Part shown: one piece after another, positions 1-6,223 of the stretch
Numbering within the stretch: the first letter of the stretch is position 1
How the letters are laid out: every line of letters starts with the position of its first letter
Assembly: GCA_035524895.1 (NCBI GenBank)
Contig: DATLFI010000291.1
Location: forward strand, 1-6,517
From: DATLFI01 sp035524895
Lineage (GTDB): Bacteria > Acidobacteriota > Thermoanaerobaculia > Multivoradales > Multivoraceae
DNA: 6,517 bases
Direction: 5' to 3'
Notes under the pieces: model-generated
Told to the model about the DNA's origin: nothing
The model's database searches: none
What the model saw: the letters and a program-made list of their open reading frames with translations, nothing else
Made by a program: the position numbers and the translations under genes

Positions 1-695
1 TGCCGGCCGAGCACGCCGACGACCGCGACGGCTACCTGCGTATGGTGATCGAGCGGTTGATCCCCGAGATCGCTCGGCGCGGTCTGGCGCGCTTCTGCGA
101 CGTGTTCGTGGAGGACGGGGCGTTTTCGGTCGAGGAGGCGCGTGCCGTGCTACGCGCCGGGCTCGGAGCGGGGCTCGCACCGAAGCTCCACGTCGACCAG
201 CTCGGCGACAGTGGCGGCGCGTCGCTCGCAGCGGAGGTCCAGGCCGCATCGGCGGACCACCTCGAGCACGTGTCCGAGCGCGGCATCGCTGATCTTGCCG
301 AGGCCGGCGTCGTGGCGGTGAGCCTGCCGATCGCATCAGCCGTGCTGGCCCAGCCGATGATGCCGGCGCGCCGCCTGCTCGAAGCCGGCGTGCCGGTCGC
401 GGTCGCCACCGACTACAACCCCGGCTCGGCGCCCAGCTTCGACCTCCACCTCGCGATGTGGCTCGCCTGCACGATGCAGCGGCTCACTCCCGCCGAGGTG
501 CTGCACGCGGTGACGCTGGACGCCGCACGTGCTTTGTTGCTGCACGACGAGATCGGCAGCCTCGAGCCCGGCAAGGTCGCGGACTTCGTCCTGCTCGACG
601 CACTCGACCTCGATCATTGGCTCTACCACTTCCGACGGGGCGCCGTGGTGGAGACGTTCATCGGGGGGAAGCGAGTGTCAGCCCGTCCCACCTGA
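1..695 (+). CDS. hutI: Imidazolonepropionase, C-terminal part (5' end outside the window)
   Basis: This enzyme hydrolyses 4-imidazolone-5-propionate to N-formimino-L-glutamate, the third step of histidine degradation, in the cytoplasm. The reading frame is open from base 3, and the 13 codons before the ATG at 42 still read like HutI, so that ATG is internal and the gene starts upstream. Numbering from that ATG, the visible amidohydrolase motifs are KLHVDQL (H50, metal-binding), SADHLEH (H73, active site) and ATDYNPGSAP (D124, metal-binding). The C-terminal EIGSLEPGKVADFVLLD is the usual strand that closes the beta-sandwich domain in this superfamily. The first metal-binding HxH pair lies upstream and cannot be seen. 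The residue three after H50 is Gln where B. subtilis HutI has Glu; HxDQ variants are known in the family. The next gene, 98 bases downstream, is unrelated, so any hut operon must lie upstream. Family assignment is confident; activity is inferred. Confidence 0.93.
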   Translation, partial: PAEHADDRDGYLRMVIERLIPEIARRGLARFCDVFVEDGAFSVEEARAVLRAGLGAGLAPKLHVDQLGDSGGASLAAEVQAASADHLEHVSERGIADLAEAGVVAVSLPIASAVLAQPMMPARRLLEAGVPVAVATDYNPGSAPSFDLHLAMWLACTMQRLTPAEVLHAVTLDAARALLLHDEIGSLEPGKVADFVLLDALDLDHWLYHFRRGAVVETFIGGKRVSARPT

Positions 696-793
696 GCGGT
701 GCGCGGGAATCTCGGCCGGCGACGACCCTCCCGCTCCCTCGATGACGCTGTGGTGGGAAAGGGGAGCCACTATCGGCACCCGAGGAGGCAGTC

Positions 794-2371
794 ATGTCGA
801 ACAACGTTGGCTTCGCAAGAGCACGCTCGCGAGTCGGTTTGTCCCTGGTCTGGTGCGCTACGTGGGTCGCACTCTCGGGCGCCACGCTGGCGCAGCCGCG
901 CGTCGCCTTCGTCACCTCGGCGACCGGCAACGGTGACCTGGCGAGCTGGGCCGATGCCGAGGGGCGTTTCGGCCTTCAGGCCGCCGACCACGTCTGCCAG
1001 GTCCTCGCCGCTCGCGCCGGCCTGGCGAGCTCCGAGGACTTCGTCGCCTGGATGTCGGACTCCGCGGACGATGCCTACTGCCGAGTGCAGGGTCTGCAGG
1101 GCAAGCGGGCGAACCTCTGCGGTCAGGCCACGCTGCCGGCGGCAGCGGGGCCCTGGGTCCGTACCGACGGGCTGCCCTTCGCTGCGAGCCTGCCGGCCTT
1201 GCTCAACGAGGGTCACGTGTTCTACCCACTCGTGCTCGACGAGACGGGTCAGCCACGAGTGTCCTCCGTCGTGCTGACGGCGACGTCCGGGCTGGGCGAG
1301 CTGGAGGGCTCGGCCTGCTCGGACTGGACCGCCGCAGACGACCAGTTTGTCAGCTCCGGCAACTCTGGAGCCGGTACGCGGCACTGGCAGACCGGCGCCT
1401 CTGGCCCCTGCTCGAGCTCGGTGTCTCGGCGGTTGGCCTGCCTCCAGTCCGGTACCGGCGGACCGCTGCCGTCGTTCGCGCCGTTGTCGGAACGCGTCGC
1501 GTTCGTGACGACCTCGAGAGGAACCGGCGACCTCGGCTCGTGGCCGGCAGCCGGTGGAGCCCAGGGTGTTCCGGCCGGCGACGCAGTGTGCGTTTCGCGC
1601 GCTTCCGCCGCCGGCCTCGCGAGTCCCGGCAGCTTCAAGGCCTGGCTCTCGACCGCCAGCCCGGCGCGCGACCGCTTCGTCCACGACGGGCCGTGGCAGC
1701 GGCTCGATCGCGTGCGCATCGCCGACTCGCTCGACGACCTCACCGACGGCGTGCTGACCGCTGCGCTCAACGTCGACGATGCCGGCAACTATCGCGCCAA
1801 CCCGATCATGTGGACGGGCACCGACAACCTGGGCGGCGCGACTGGGGACCATTGTGCTTCGTGGACCTCTGCCGCCGGCGCTGTGCAGGGAACCGCCGGC
1901 TGGCCGAACTACTCCCAGTTCTGGTCGCGGGTCTCGGAGCGCAACTGCGACAACAACGCAGGTCACCTCTATTGCTTCGCCGACGTGGCGCCTGCGGCGC
2001 ACTCCTGCACCCCGGGGCCCGGCGTCCTGTGCCTCGGTGCGGGCGGTCGCTTCCGCGTCACCATCCGCTTCGAGACTCCGGCCGGCGAGCAGGGCGAGGG
2101 CCGCACCGTCGACATCGGCCGGCGCGATTCCGGGCTGTTCTACTTCTTCGACCCGGACAACATGGAGATGTTGGTCAAGCTGCTCGACGGCTGCGCCATC
2201 AACGGCCACTTCTGGGTGTTCTTCGCCGCCACCACCGATGTCGGCTTCGAGCTCACCGTCGATGACGTGGTTGCGGGAACCAGCCGCGTGTACGACAACC
2301 CTGTGGGCCTGGCCGCGCCACCCGTGCTCGACACTGTGGCGTTCGCCACATGCAACGCGCCCCAGGGATGA
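794..2371 (+). CDS. Secreted protein with two DUF1554-like domains and a conserved C-terminal module
   Basis: This 525-residue protein is predicted to be exported. The ATG follows a strong Shine-Dalgarno (GAGGAGG, 782-788) by five bases. Residues 1-33 form a signal peptide with Arg residues, a hydrophobic core and a TLA|QP cleavage site. Residues 36-217 and 234-396 are diverged copies of one domain. Each starts RVAFVT, then GDL.SW, a D..C pair, AGL, F.AW(M/L)S, a C..WT motif (C175; C354) and a closing Cys (C216; C394). This matches the DUF1554 endostatin/C-type-lectin-like fold known from Leptospira surface proteins. The first copy has an insert with C96 and C109 that the second lacks. Residues 404-520 form a third module: C405, LCL, GGRFRVTI, SGLFYFFDPDN, LLDGCAINGHFWVFF, YDNPVG and a last Cys at 520. 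I recall this module from secreted Acidobacteriota proteins, but it has no function I know. A ligand-binding or adhesive role is inference. No lipobox or membrane anchor is visible. The gene converges with the permease gene, with 15 bases between the stop codons and no visible terminator. Confidence 0.9.
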   Translation: MSNNVGFARARSRVGLSLVWCATWVALSGATLAQPRVAFVTSATGNGDLASWADAEGRFGLQAADHVCQVLAARAGLASSEDFVAWMSDSADDAYCRVQGLQGKRANLCGQATLPAAAGPWVRTDGLPFAASLPALLNEGHVFYPLVLDETGQPRVSSVVLTATSGLGELEGSACSDWTAADDQFVSSGNSGAGTRHWQTGASGPCSSSVSRRLACLQSGTGGPLPSFAPLSERVAFVTTSRGTGDLGSWPAAGGAQGVPAGDAVCVSRASAAGLASPGSFKAWLSTASPARDRFVHDGPWQRLDRVRIADSLDDLTDGVLTAALNVDDAGNYRANPIMWTGTDNLGGATGDHCASWTSAAGAVQGTAGWPNYSQFWSRVSERNCDNNAGHLYCFADVAPAAHSCTPGPGVLCLGAGGRFRVTIRFETPAGEQGEGRTVDIGRRDSGLFYFFDPDNMEMLVKLLDGCAINGHFWVFFAATTDVGFELTVDDVVAGTSRVYDNPVGLAAPPVLDTVAFATCNAPQG

Positions 2372-2386
2372 TGGGCCCAGCTCCGG

Positions 2387-4732
2387 TTACGGCGGCCACA
2401 TGATCGGCAGCAGCGCCACACAGACGAGCAGCGAGAGGAGCGTCAGAGGCACTCCGACCTTCACGTAGTCGACGAAGCGGTAGCCACCGGGTCCCATGAC
2501 CAGCAGGTGGGCCGGGTGCGAGATCGGGCTTGCGAAGCTCGAGGAAGCCGAGATCGCGACCGTCATCATCAACAGGTGCGGCGAGATCCCGAGCGAGGCG
2601 GCGGTGCCCAGGGCCACCGGAGCCATCAGCACGACCAGCGCCGCCGTGGGGACGAACTGGGTGCCCAGCACGGTGGCTAGGAACAGGGCCGCGACCACCC
2701 AGCGGGGCCCGAGATCGCCGACCGCGCCGAGAAGAACCTCTGCACCCATCTGCGCGGCACCCGTGCCTTCGATCGCCGCACCGAGTGGCAGCATGCTGGC
2801 GATCAGGAACACGACCTTCCAGTCGATGGCCCGATACGCCTCCTCCATGCTCAAGCAGCCGAGAAGCACCATCAGCGCCGCGCCGGTGAGCGCGCCGATG
2901 GCGATGGGCACCAGGCCGAGCATCGCGGCGCCGAGCACGGCCAGCATGATCACCACCGCGGCGGTGGCCTTCTCGAGTCTCGGCGCCTTGGCCGCGGCCT
3001 GGTCGAGCACCAGGAAGTCTGGGTCGCGCGCGAGCGCCTCCAGCCGCCTCCGGTGACCGTAGACCAGCAACGCGTCGCCGAACTGCAGCGGCAGGTCTTG
3101 CAGCCCGGTCCGGTGGGGCTTGCCGCCCCTCCAGATGGCTAGCACGTTGAGTCCGTAGCGATCGCGGAAGAGCAGCTCTGCCAGGTTGCGTCCGGCGAGA
3201 CGGGTGCGCGGTGAGAGCAGCACCTCCGTGACCCCGACCTGCTGAGACTCCAGCTCGGCGGCCAGCGCGGGAGACTGGGCGGAGATCTCCAGCTCCTGCA
3301 GGCCCTCGAGCACTTCCAGGTCGCGGGGCGAGCCCTCGAGCACCAGCAGATCGCCCGCGAGCACCTTCTCCTCCGGCGACGGCATGGGCAGCAGCTCCTG
3401 GCCCCGGACGATGCCGACCACCGTCAGCCCGAACGCATTGCCCAGCCGACTCTCCACCAGGTCGCGATCGGCGAGCACCGAACCCGGCGGCACGCGCACC
3501 GGCAGGAGGTCGACGCTGATGCCGGGGAGCGCCTTCACTGATGCTGGTTGGAGGAGATGCAGCTCTTCCACCAGGCCCAATCGGGCCACCTCCTCGAGCG
3601 CTGCCCGCTCGCCTTGCAGCAGGAGCCGATCCTCGGCGGCGAGCTTGCGGTGTCGCGGGTCGTGAACGATCTCGTCGCTCTGGTTCCCGCTTCCCGAGCG
3701 CAGCTCCAGGACGTGGACGCGGTGCTGCCGGCGCAGGCCGCTCTCTCCGAGGGTCGAGCCGACCAGGGGCGACGCCTCTCCGATGCTGGCTCGGGCCACC
3801 TGCAGCCGGGCACGCGTCGACTCGTCGATGGCCTCCGGCGGCTCGACGACCAGGTGCTCGCGGCCGTGCAGGTGCTGCAGGTGATCCGGGCGTCCGTGCA
3901 GGACGAGGGTGTCTCCGGACCGCAGCATGTCCGTCGCGCGCGGGCCCAGCTCGAGGCTGTCGGGTCTTTGGATCGCCACGGCCGTGAGCTGCAGCGCCGA
4001 GCCGAGCCGGCTTTCGGCGAGGGTGTGGCCATCGAGCGGCGAGCCATGCCGAATCCGTGTGGAGTAGAGGTGCTCCTCCAGCTCGTAGGAGCGCCGCAGG
4101 TCGCGGCTGGCGTCTGCTGTGGCACCTGGGGTGCGATCCGGGATCATCCGCCGACCCAGCAGCGCGACGAAGGCGATGCCGACCACCACGACGGCCGCGG
4201 TAATGCCCGTGAAGTCGAAGAGGCCGAAGGGCTCCAGGCCGGCGTTGCGCAGCGCGTCGGTGACCAGGATGTTGGGCGGGGTCGAGATGCCGGTGAACGG
4301 TCCGCCCAGGAGGCAGCCGAGCGCCAGCGGCATCAGCAAGCGAGAGGGTGAGCGCCCGCTGCGTCGCGCCAGCTCCATCGTCGCCGGCAGCAGGATGGCC
4401 GCGACGGTCACGGTGTTGATGAGCGCCGACAGCAGGCTCGCGGCGACCATCAAGACCACCACCAGCAGCAGCTCGCTGCGGTGCGCGAAGCGCAGCAGCG
4501 GCTGGCCGATGCGATGGGCGATGCCGGTCCTCGACAGGCCTCCGGAGAGGATGAACATCGCCCAGACCGTGACCACCGCCGGACTGCTGAAGCCGGCAAG
4601 AGCCTCCTGCGTGGTGACCAAGCCCGTGAGGGCCAGCGCCGACAGAACCAACAGCCCGACCACGTCGACGCGCACCCAGCCGCCGACGAACAGCACCAGC
4701 GCGGCGGCGAGGATGGTCAAGAGCAGGATCAT
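2387..4732 (-). CDS. SLC13/DASS-type membrane permease with four RCK_C (TrkA_C) domains
   Basis: This 781-residue inner-membrane protein is predicted to be an ion-coupled anion transporter; the substrate is unknown. Residues 1-195 hold the first membrane half, with the hairpin-type stretch LSALINTVTVAAILLP (about 101-115) and GGPFTGISTPPNILV (143-157). Residues 588-779 hold the second half, with TQFVPTAALVVLMAP (691-705) and FASPISHPAHLLVMGPGGY (733-751). Between them the soluble loop carries four RCK_C domains, at about 221-288, 311-384, 408-477 and 498-567. Each starts with a (S/T)xL-type turn and ends with a GD/ED..LL..G strand. Relatives such as algal SAC1-type proteins usually have two and are near 600 residues, so this protein carries an extra pair. 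In potassium channels and Trk systems, RCK_C domains bind small ligands and gate transport, so regulation by a ligand is likely but unproven. Likely Shine-Dalgarno: AAGGA (minus strand, 4743-4747), ten bases before the ATG. The family call is firm. Confidence 0.93.
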   Translation of the reverse strand: MILLLTILAAALVLFVGGWVRVDVVGLLVLSALALTGLVTTQEALAGFSSPAVVTVWAMFILSGGLSRTGIAHRIGQPLLRFAHRSELLLVVVLMVAASLLSALINTVTVAAILLPATMELARRSGRSPSRLLMPLALGCLLGGPFTGISTPPNILVTDALRNAGLEPFGLFDFTGITAAVVVVGIAFVALLGRRMIPDRTPGATADASRDLRRSYELEEHLYSTRIRHGSPLDGHTLAESRLGSALQLTAVAIQRPDSLELGPRATDMLRSGDTLVLHGRPDHLQHLHGREHLVVEPPEAIDESTRARLQVARASIGEASPLVGSTLGESGLRRQHRVHVLELRSGSGNQSDEIVHDPRHRKLAAEDRLLLQGERAALEEVARLGLVEELHLLQPASVKALPGISVDLLPVRVPPGSVLADRDLVESRLGNAFGLTVVGIVRGQELLPMPSPEEKVLAGDLLVLEGSPRDLEVLEGLQELEISAQSPALAAELESQQVGVTEVLLSPRTRLAGRNLAELLFRDRYGLNVLAIWRGGKPHRTGLQDLPLQFGDALLVYGHRRRLEALARDPDFLVLDQAAAKAPRLEKATAAVVIMLAVLGAAMLGLVPIAIGALTGAALMVLLGCLSMEEAYRAIDWKVVFLIASMLPLGAAIEGTGAAQMGAEVLLGAVGDLGPRWVVAALFLATVLGTQFVPTAALVVLMAPVALGTAASLGISPHLLMMTVAISASSSFASPISHPAHLLVMGPGGYRFVDYVKVGVPLTLLSLLVCVALLPIMWPP

Positions 4733-4741
4733 GGCGTTTCG

Positions 4742-4771
4742 ATCCTTGCCGTCTCGTCACGGCGGCAGGAT
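4742..4771 (-). promoter_or_regulatory. Possible hairpin covering the ribosome binding site of the permease gene
   Basis: On the plus strand, ATCCTTGCCG (4742-4751) and CGGCAGGAT (4763-4771) are inverted repeats. They form nine base pairs with one bulged base and an 11-base loop. In the permease mRNA, which is read from the minus strand, the arm nearest the start contains AAGGAT, the only plausible Shine-Dalgarno, ten bases before the ATG. The structure could therefore hide the ribosome binding site and lower or regulate translation. The pairing is seen in the sequence; the regulatory role is inference, since short hairpins are common by chance in GC-rich DNA. Confidence 0.35.
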
Positions 4772-4817
4772 CGTGGCCGGCAGCACGCCCTCGCCAACGT
4801 TCCCGCGGAGCGCCACT

Positions 4818-4852
4818 CCAGCAGCCCGTGGTGGAACCCCCGTGGGCTGCGT
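4818..4852 (+). repeat. Left terminal inverted repeat of the MITE-like element
   Basis: The left end reads CCAGCAGCCCGTGGTGGAAC and continues to GGCTGCGT. It matches the reverse complement of 5062-5097 with a few substitutions and one-base shifts. The arm can also fold on itself: GCAGCCC (4821-4827) pairs with GGGCTGC (4844-4850). Confidence 0.65.
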
Positions 4853-4861
4853 TGGGAGCGC

Positions 4862-4944
4862 CGTGGGGCCGGATGCAAGGCGCGTGAGCGGTGGCGATGC
4901 TGGGTCCATCGCTGAGCGAGCGCAACACCGCAGACGGCCCCACG
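4862..4944. repeat. Internal hairpin A of the MITE-like element
   Basis: CGTGGGGCC (4862-4870) is perfectly complementary to GGCCCCACG (4936-4944). A second stem lies near the centre: GCGATG (4894-4899) with CATCGC (4907-4912), and the two stems share nearly the same centre. The result is a nested hairpin in either DNA strand or in a transcript. Confidence 0.6.
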
Positions 4945-4962
4945 CCGCCCCAACCGCCTTGG

Positions 4963-5063
4963 GCGCGGGGGTTTGCGGCCGCTGGCTGCGTTGGACCTCC
5001 TGCACGATGGCACCGCATCGCGTTCGTCGGCCACGCCTTGCCAGCGACCGCAGATCCCCGCGC
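4963..5063. repeat. Internal hairpin B of the MITE-like element (24-base arms)
   Basis: Bases 4963-4986 and the reverse complement of 5040-5063 agree at 21 of 24 positions, both starting GCGCGGGG and ending CGCTGGC. This is the longest stem in the window. A small stem, CGATG (5005-5009) with CATCG (5016-5020), lies inside it. The mismatches are all pyrimidine-pyrimidine or purine-purine changes, and some would still allow G-U pairs in RNA. Confidence 0.65.
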
Positions 5064-5097
5064 GCAGCCTCACGCGGGCTTCACCACGGGCTGCTAG
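5064..5097 (-). repeat. Right terminal inverted repeat of the MITE-like element
   Basis: Read on the minus strand, this end starts CTAGCAGCCCGTGGTGAAGC and runs to GGCTGC. It is the inverted partner of 4818-4852. Like the left arm it can fold on itself, GCAGCC (5064-5069) with GGCTGC (5089-5094). Confidence 0.65.
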
Positions 5098-5114
5098 GAG
5101 CGCGTTGTACCGGC

Positions 5115-5142
5115 ATCGACCGCGGAGGCGGAGGATGTCGAT
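5115..5142 (-). terminator. Weak inverted repeat just after the DUF4159 stop codon
   Basis: ATCGAC (5115-5120) and GTCGAT (5137-5142) are perfect six-base inverted repeats with a 16-base spacer, touching the stop codon of the DUF4159 gene. There is no T-run after it on the minus strand, so it is at best a weak or factor-assisted terminator. The larger hairpins of the element just downstream could also stop transcription. Confidence 0.2.
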
Positions 5143-6017
5143 CAGTGGACCAGGCCGTGGAGCACGATGTTGACACCCAGCGCGTATGCCACGGTCGAGT
5201 ACTTCTCGAAGTACCACTGGCCGTAGGCCTCGCGTTCCCAGCCATCGGCGATGTCGGTGTTGTGGGAGGCCACGGCCATCAGTCGCCCTTCGTCGTCGAA
5301 CCATCCGCGGAAGTTCCCGCGCTCGATGCCGTAGGCCGGCCACCGGTGGATCTCGGGTGGGTCGTGAGTCCAGCCGCTCTCCGCGAAGTCGCGGGCAGGG
5401 ATCTGCGGCATTTCTTCCAGCGGGAACAGCATGCGCAGGATCTGGTGGTCAGTGGGAATGTCTCGCCAGCGCACTTCGGGCAGCACGCGTGCCATCTCCT
5501 GCTCCCAGGTATTCCATTCGGCGAGGCCCCAGAAGTCGTCGACCCAGAGGAACCCACCACGCAGCAGGTGGTCGCGCAGGGCCGCGACCTCGGCGTCGTC
5601 GAGCGTCATCCACCCCACGTCGGAGAAGTAGAGGAACGGGAAGGACGTCAGATCGGGATCCGTGAGCCGGCGCGTGACCGAACGCGGGTTCGGCACCACC
5701 GACGTCAGCTCGGCCAGGCGGAAAACGAAGTTCTCGTCGGCCTGCGGGTGATCGGTCTCCCAGCGTTGCCACAGCCGGCCCTCGTAGAAGTAGTAGGCCT
5801 CCCGGAAGCCGCCGGTGCTGTCGTACTCGACCCGCGTGAAGCTGAAGTCGCCGCGCTCCGAGGTGTCGGCGCCCTCACCGGCTCGGCGGTCGGTCGCGGC
5901 GCGCTCTCGGGGTGGGGTGACCTGGGGCTGCGACGCGAGCGTGCTCCAGGCCGCCAGTAGAGCCGGCAGCAGGCAGGCGGCCGTCGCCAGGCCGAGACTG
6001 GATCGACGGCGGAGCAC
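5142..6017 (-). CDS. Secreted DUF4159 protein, function unknown
   Basis: The mature protein matches the DUF4159 family, whose members are usually exported and have a fold thought to resemble class I glutamine amidotransferases; no reaction is established. With the GTG at 6017 as residue 1, the conserved blocks are FTRVEYDS (60-67), WETDHPQADENF (86-97), FPFLYFSDVGW (126-136), RGGFLWVDDFWG (153-164), HNTDIADGWE (253-262) and YALGVNIVLHGL (278-289). The product is 291 residues. An ATG at 6182 would add 55 residues, but those codons are full of TTA, CGA, GGA, AGG and CCT, unlike the rest of the gene. Starting at GTG 6017 gives a standard signal peptide (three Arg, hydrophobic core, TLA|SQ cleavage after residue 28). 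No strong Shine-Dalgarno precedes either start. DUF4159 genes often sit beside MoxR/DUF58/BatA-type genes; here the gene stands alone, with the MITE-like element downstream and a divergent gene upstream. Confidence 0.88.
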   Translation of the reverse strand: MLRRRSSLGLATAACLLPALLAAWSTLASQPQVTPPRERAATDRRAGEGADTSERGDFSFTRVEYDSTGGFREAYYFYEGRLWQRWETDHPQADENFVFRLAELTSVVPNPRSVTRRLTDPDLTSFPFLYFSDVGWMTLDDAEVAALRDHLLRGGFLWVDDFWGLAEWNTWEQEMARVLPEVRWRDIPTDHQILRMLFPLEEMPQIPARDFAESGWTHDPPEIHRWPAYGIERGNFRGWFDDEGRLMAVASHNTDIADGWEREAYGQWYFEKYSTVAYALGVNIVLHGLVH

Positions 6018-6223
6018 AGGAACTCGACGCGGAAACCCCGCAGCCACGGCTCCATTGTGCGCCGGTCGCGACGCGAACGCAACGCGCCGGTCCCACGCTA
6101 CGTACCTTTCTAGGGCCGCTCGAGGCGATCCTCGCGAGGGCGGTGATCCGAGCTGAGTCGGGCATAACCGCTCGGGGTGCATCGGTTACGATCCAACAGG
6201 GCGTGCCGTATGCCTCACGTTCG
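6018..6223. other. Divergent intergenic region between the DUF4159 gene and the last gene
   Basis: About 206 bases lie between two divergently read genes, so both promoters are probably here. I see no convincing -35/-10 pair. The closest for the plus-strand gene is TTACGA (6186-6191) and TATGCC (6209-6214) with 17 bases between, which matches the consensus poorly. Small symmetric sites are present: CGAGG-CGAT-CCTCG (6121-6134), the palindrome CTCGCGAG (6131-6138) and an inverted repeat at 6165-6188. Codon-like use in either strand is poor, which supports non-coding status. Confidence 0.6.
6165..6188. promoter_or_regulatory. Inverted repeat, possible operator (TAACCG-N12-CGGTTA)
   Basis: TAACCG at 6165-6170 and CGGTTA at 6183-6188 are perfect inverted repeats with a 12-base spacer, in the middle of the divergent intergenic region. 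The centre-to-centre distance is 18 bases, a little under two helical turns, as expected for a dimeric DNA-binding protein. No regulator gene is next to it. The symmetry is seen; the operator role is inferred. Confidence 0.3.

Larger units (their letters stand above)
4818..5097. mobile_element. MITE-like element with terminal inverted repeats and internal hairpins
   Basis: This stretch of about 280 bp fills most of the gap between the DUF4159 gene and the permease gene. Its ends are inverted copies of each other. AGCAGCCCGTGGTG at 4820-4833 is matched exactly by the reverse complement of 5082-5095, and similarity continues inward with a few changes to GGCTGCG. Outermost bases are CCAG on the left and CTAG on the right. 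Inside are two separate hairpins, 4862-4944 and 4963-5063. The 11-base word GGCTGCGTTGG is repeated at 4845-4855 and 4984-4994. No transposase or convincing protein is encoded, so the element would need an enzyme supplied in trans. I do not see a clear target-site duplication. The CTAGCAGCC-type end resembles small inverted-repeat elements I recall from GC-rich proteobacterial genomes, but I cannot name a family. The alternative is a REP/BIME-like structured intergenic repeat. Confidence 0.65.

Noticed and set aside
696..793. Terminator or promoter between hutI and the secreted protein gene
   Set aside because: I could not find a compact stem with a T-run or a credible -35/-10 pair. GAGCGG and CCGCTC could pair, but only across a loop of about 30 bases.
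770..2209. A 479-residue open frame on the minus strand antisense to the secreted protein
   Set aside because: The plus-strand gene has a signal peptide, a strong Shine-Dalgarno and duplicated domains. The antisense frame has none of these.
2372..2386. Possible bidirectional terminator between the convergent genes
   Set aside because: Only 15 bases separate the stop codons, and they contain no useful hairpin or T-run.
2253..5018. A 921-residue open frame on the minus strand overlapping the permease gene
   Set aside because: It is a shifted frame of the permease gene, with a composition full of Arg, Ala, Gly and Pro and no domain. It has no Shine-Dalgarno and it runs through the inverted-repeat element. 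Long open shadows are expected at this GC content.
4891..5097. A 68-residue open frame inside the inverted-repeat element
   Set aside because: Its sequence is dictated by the hairpin arms and terminal repeat. It has no Shine-Dalgarno or domain, so it is not supported as a gene.
4119..5960. A 613-residue open frame on the plus strand
   Set aside because: It is antisense to the permease and DUF4159 genes and spans the structured element. Its sequence looks like reverse-strand translation and has no recognisable motif.
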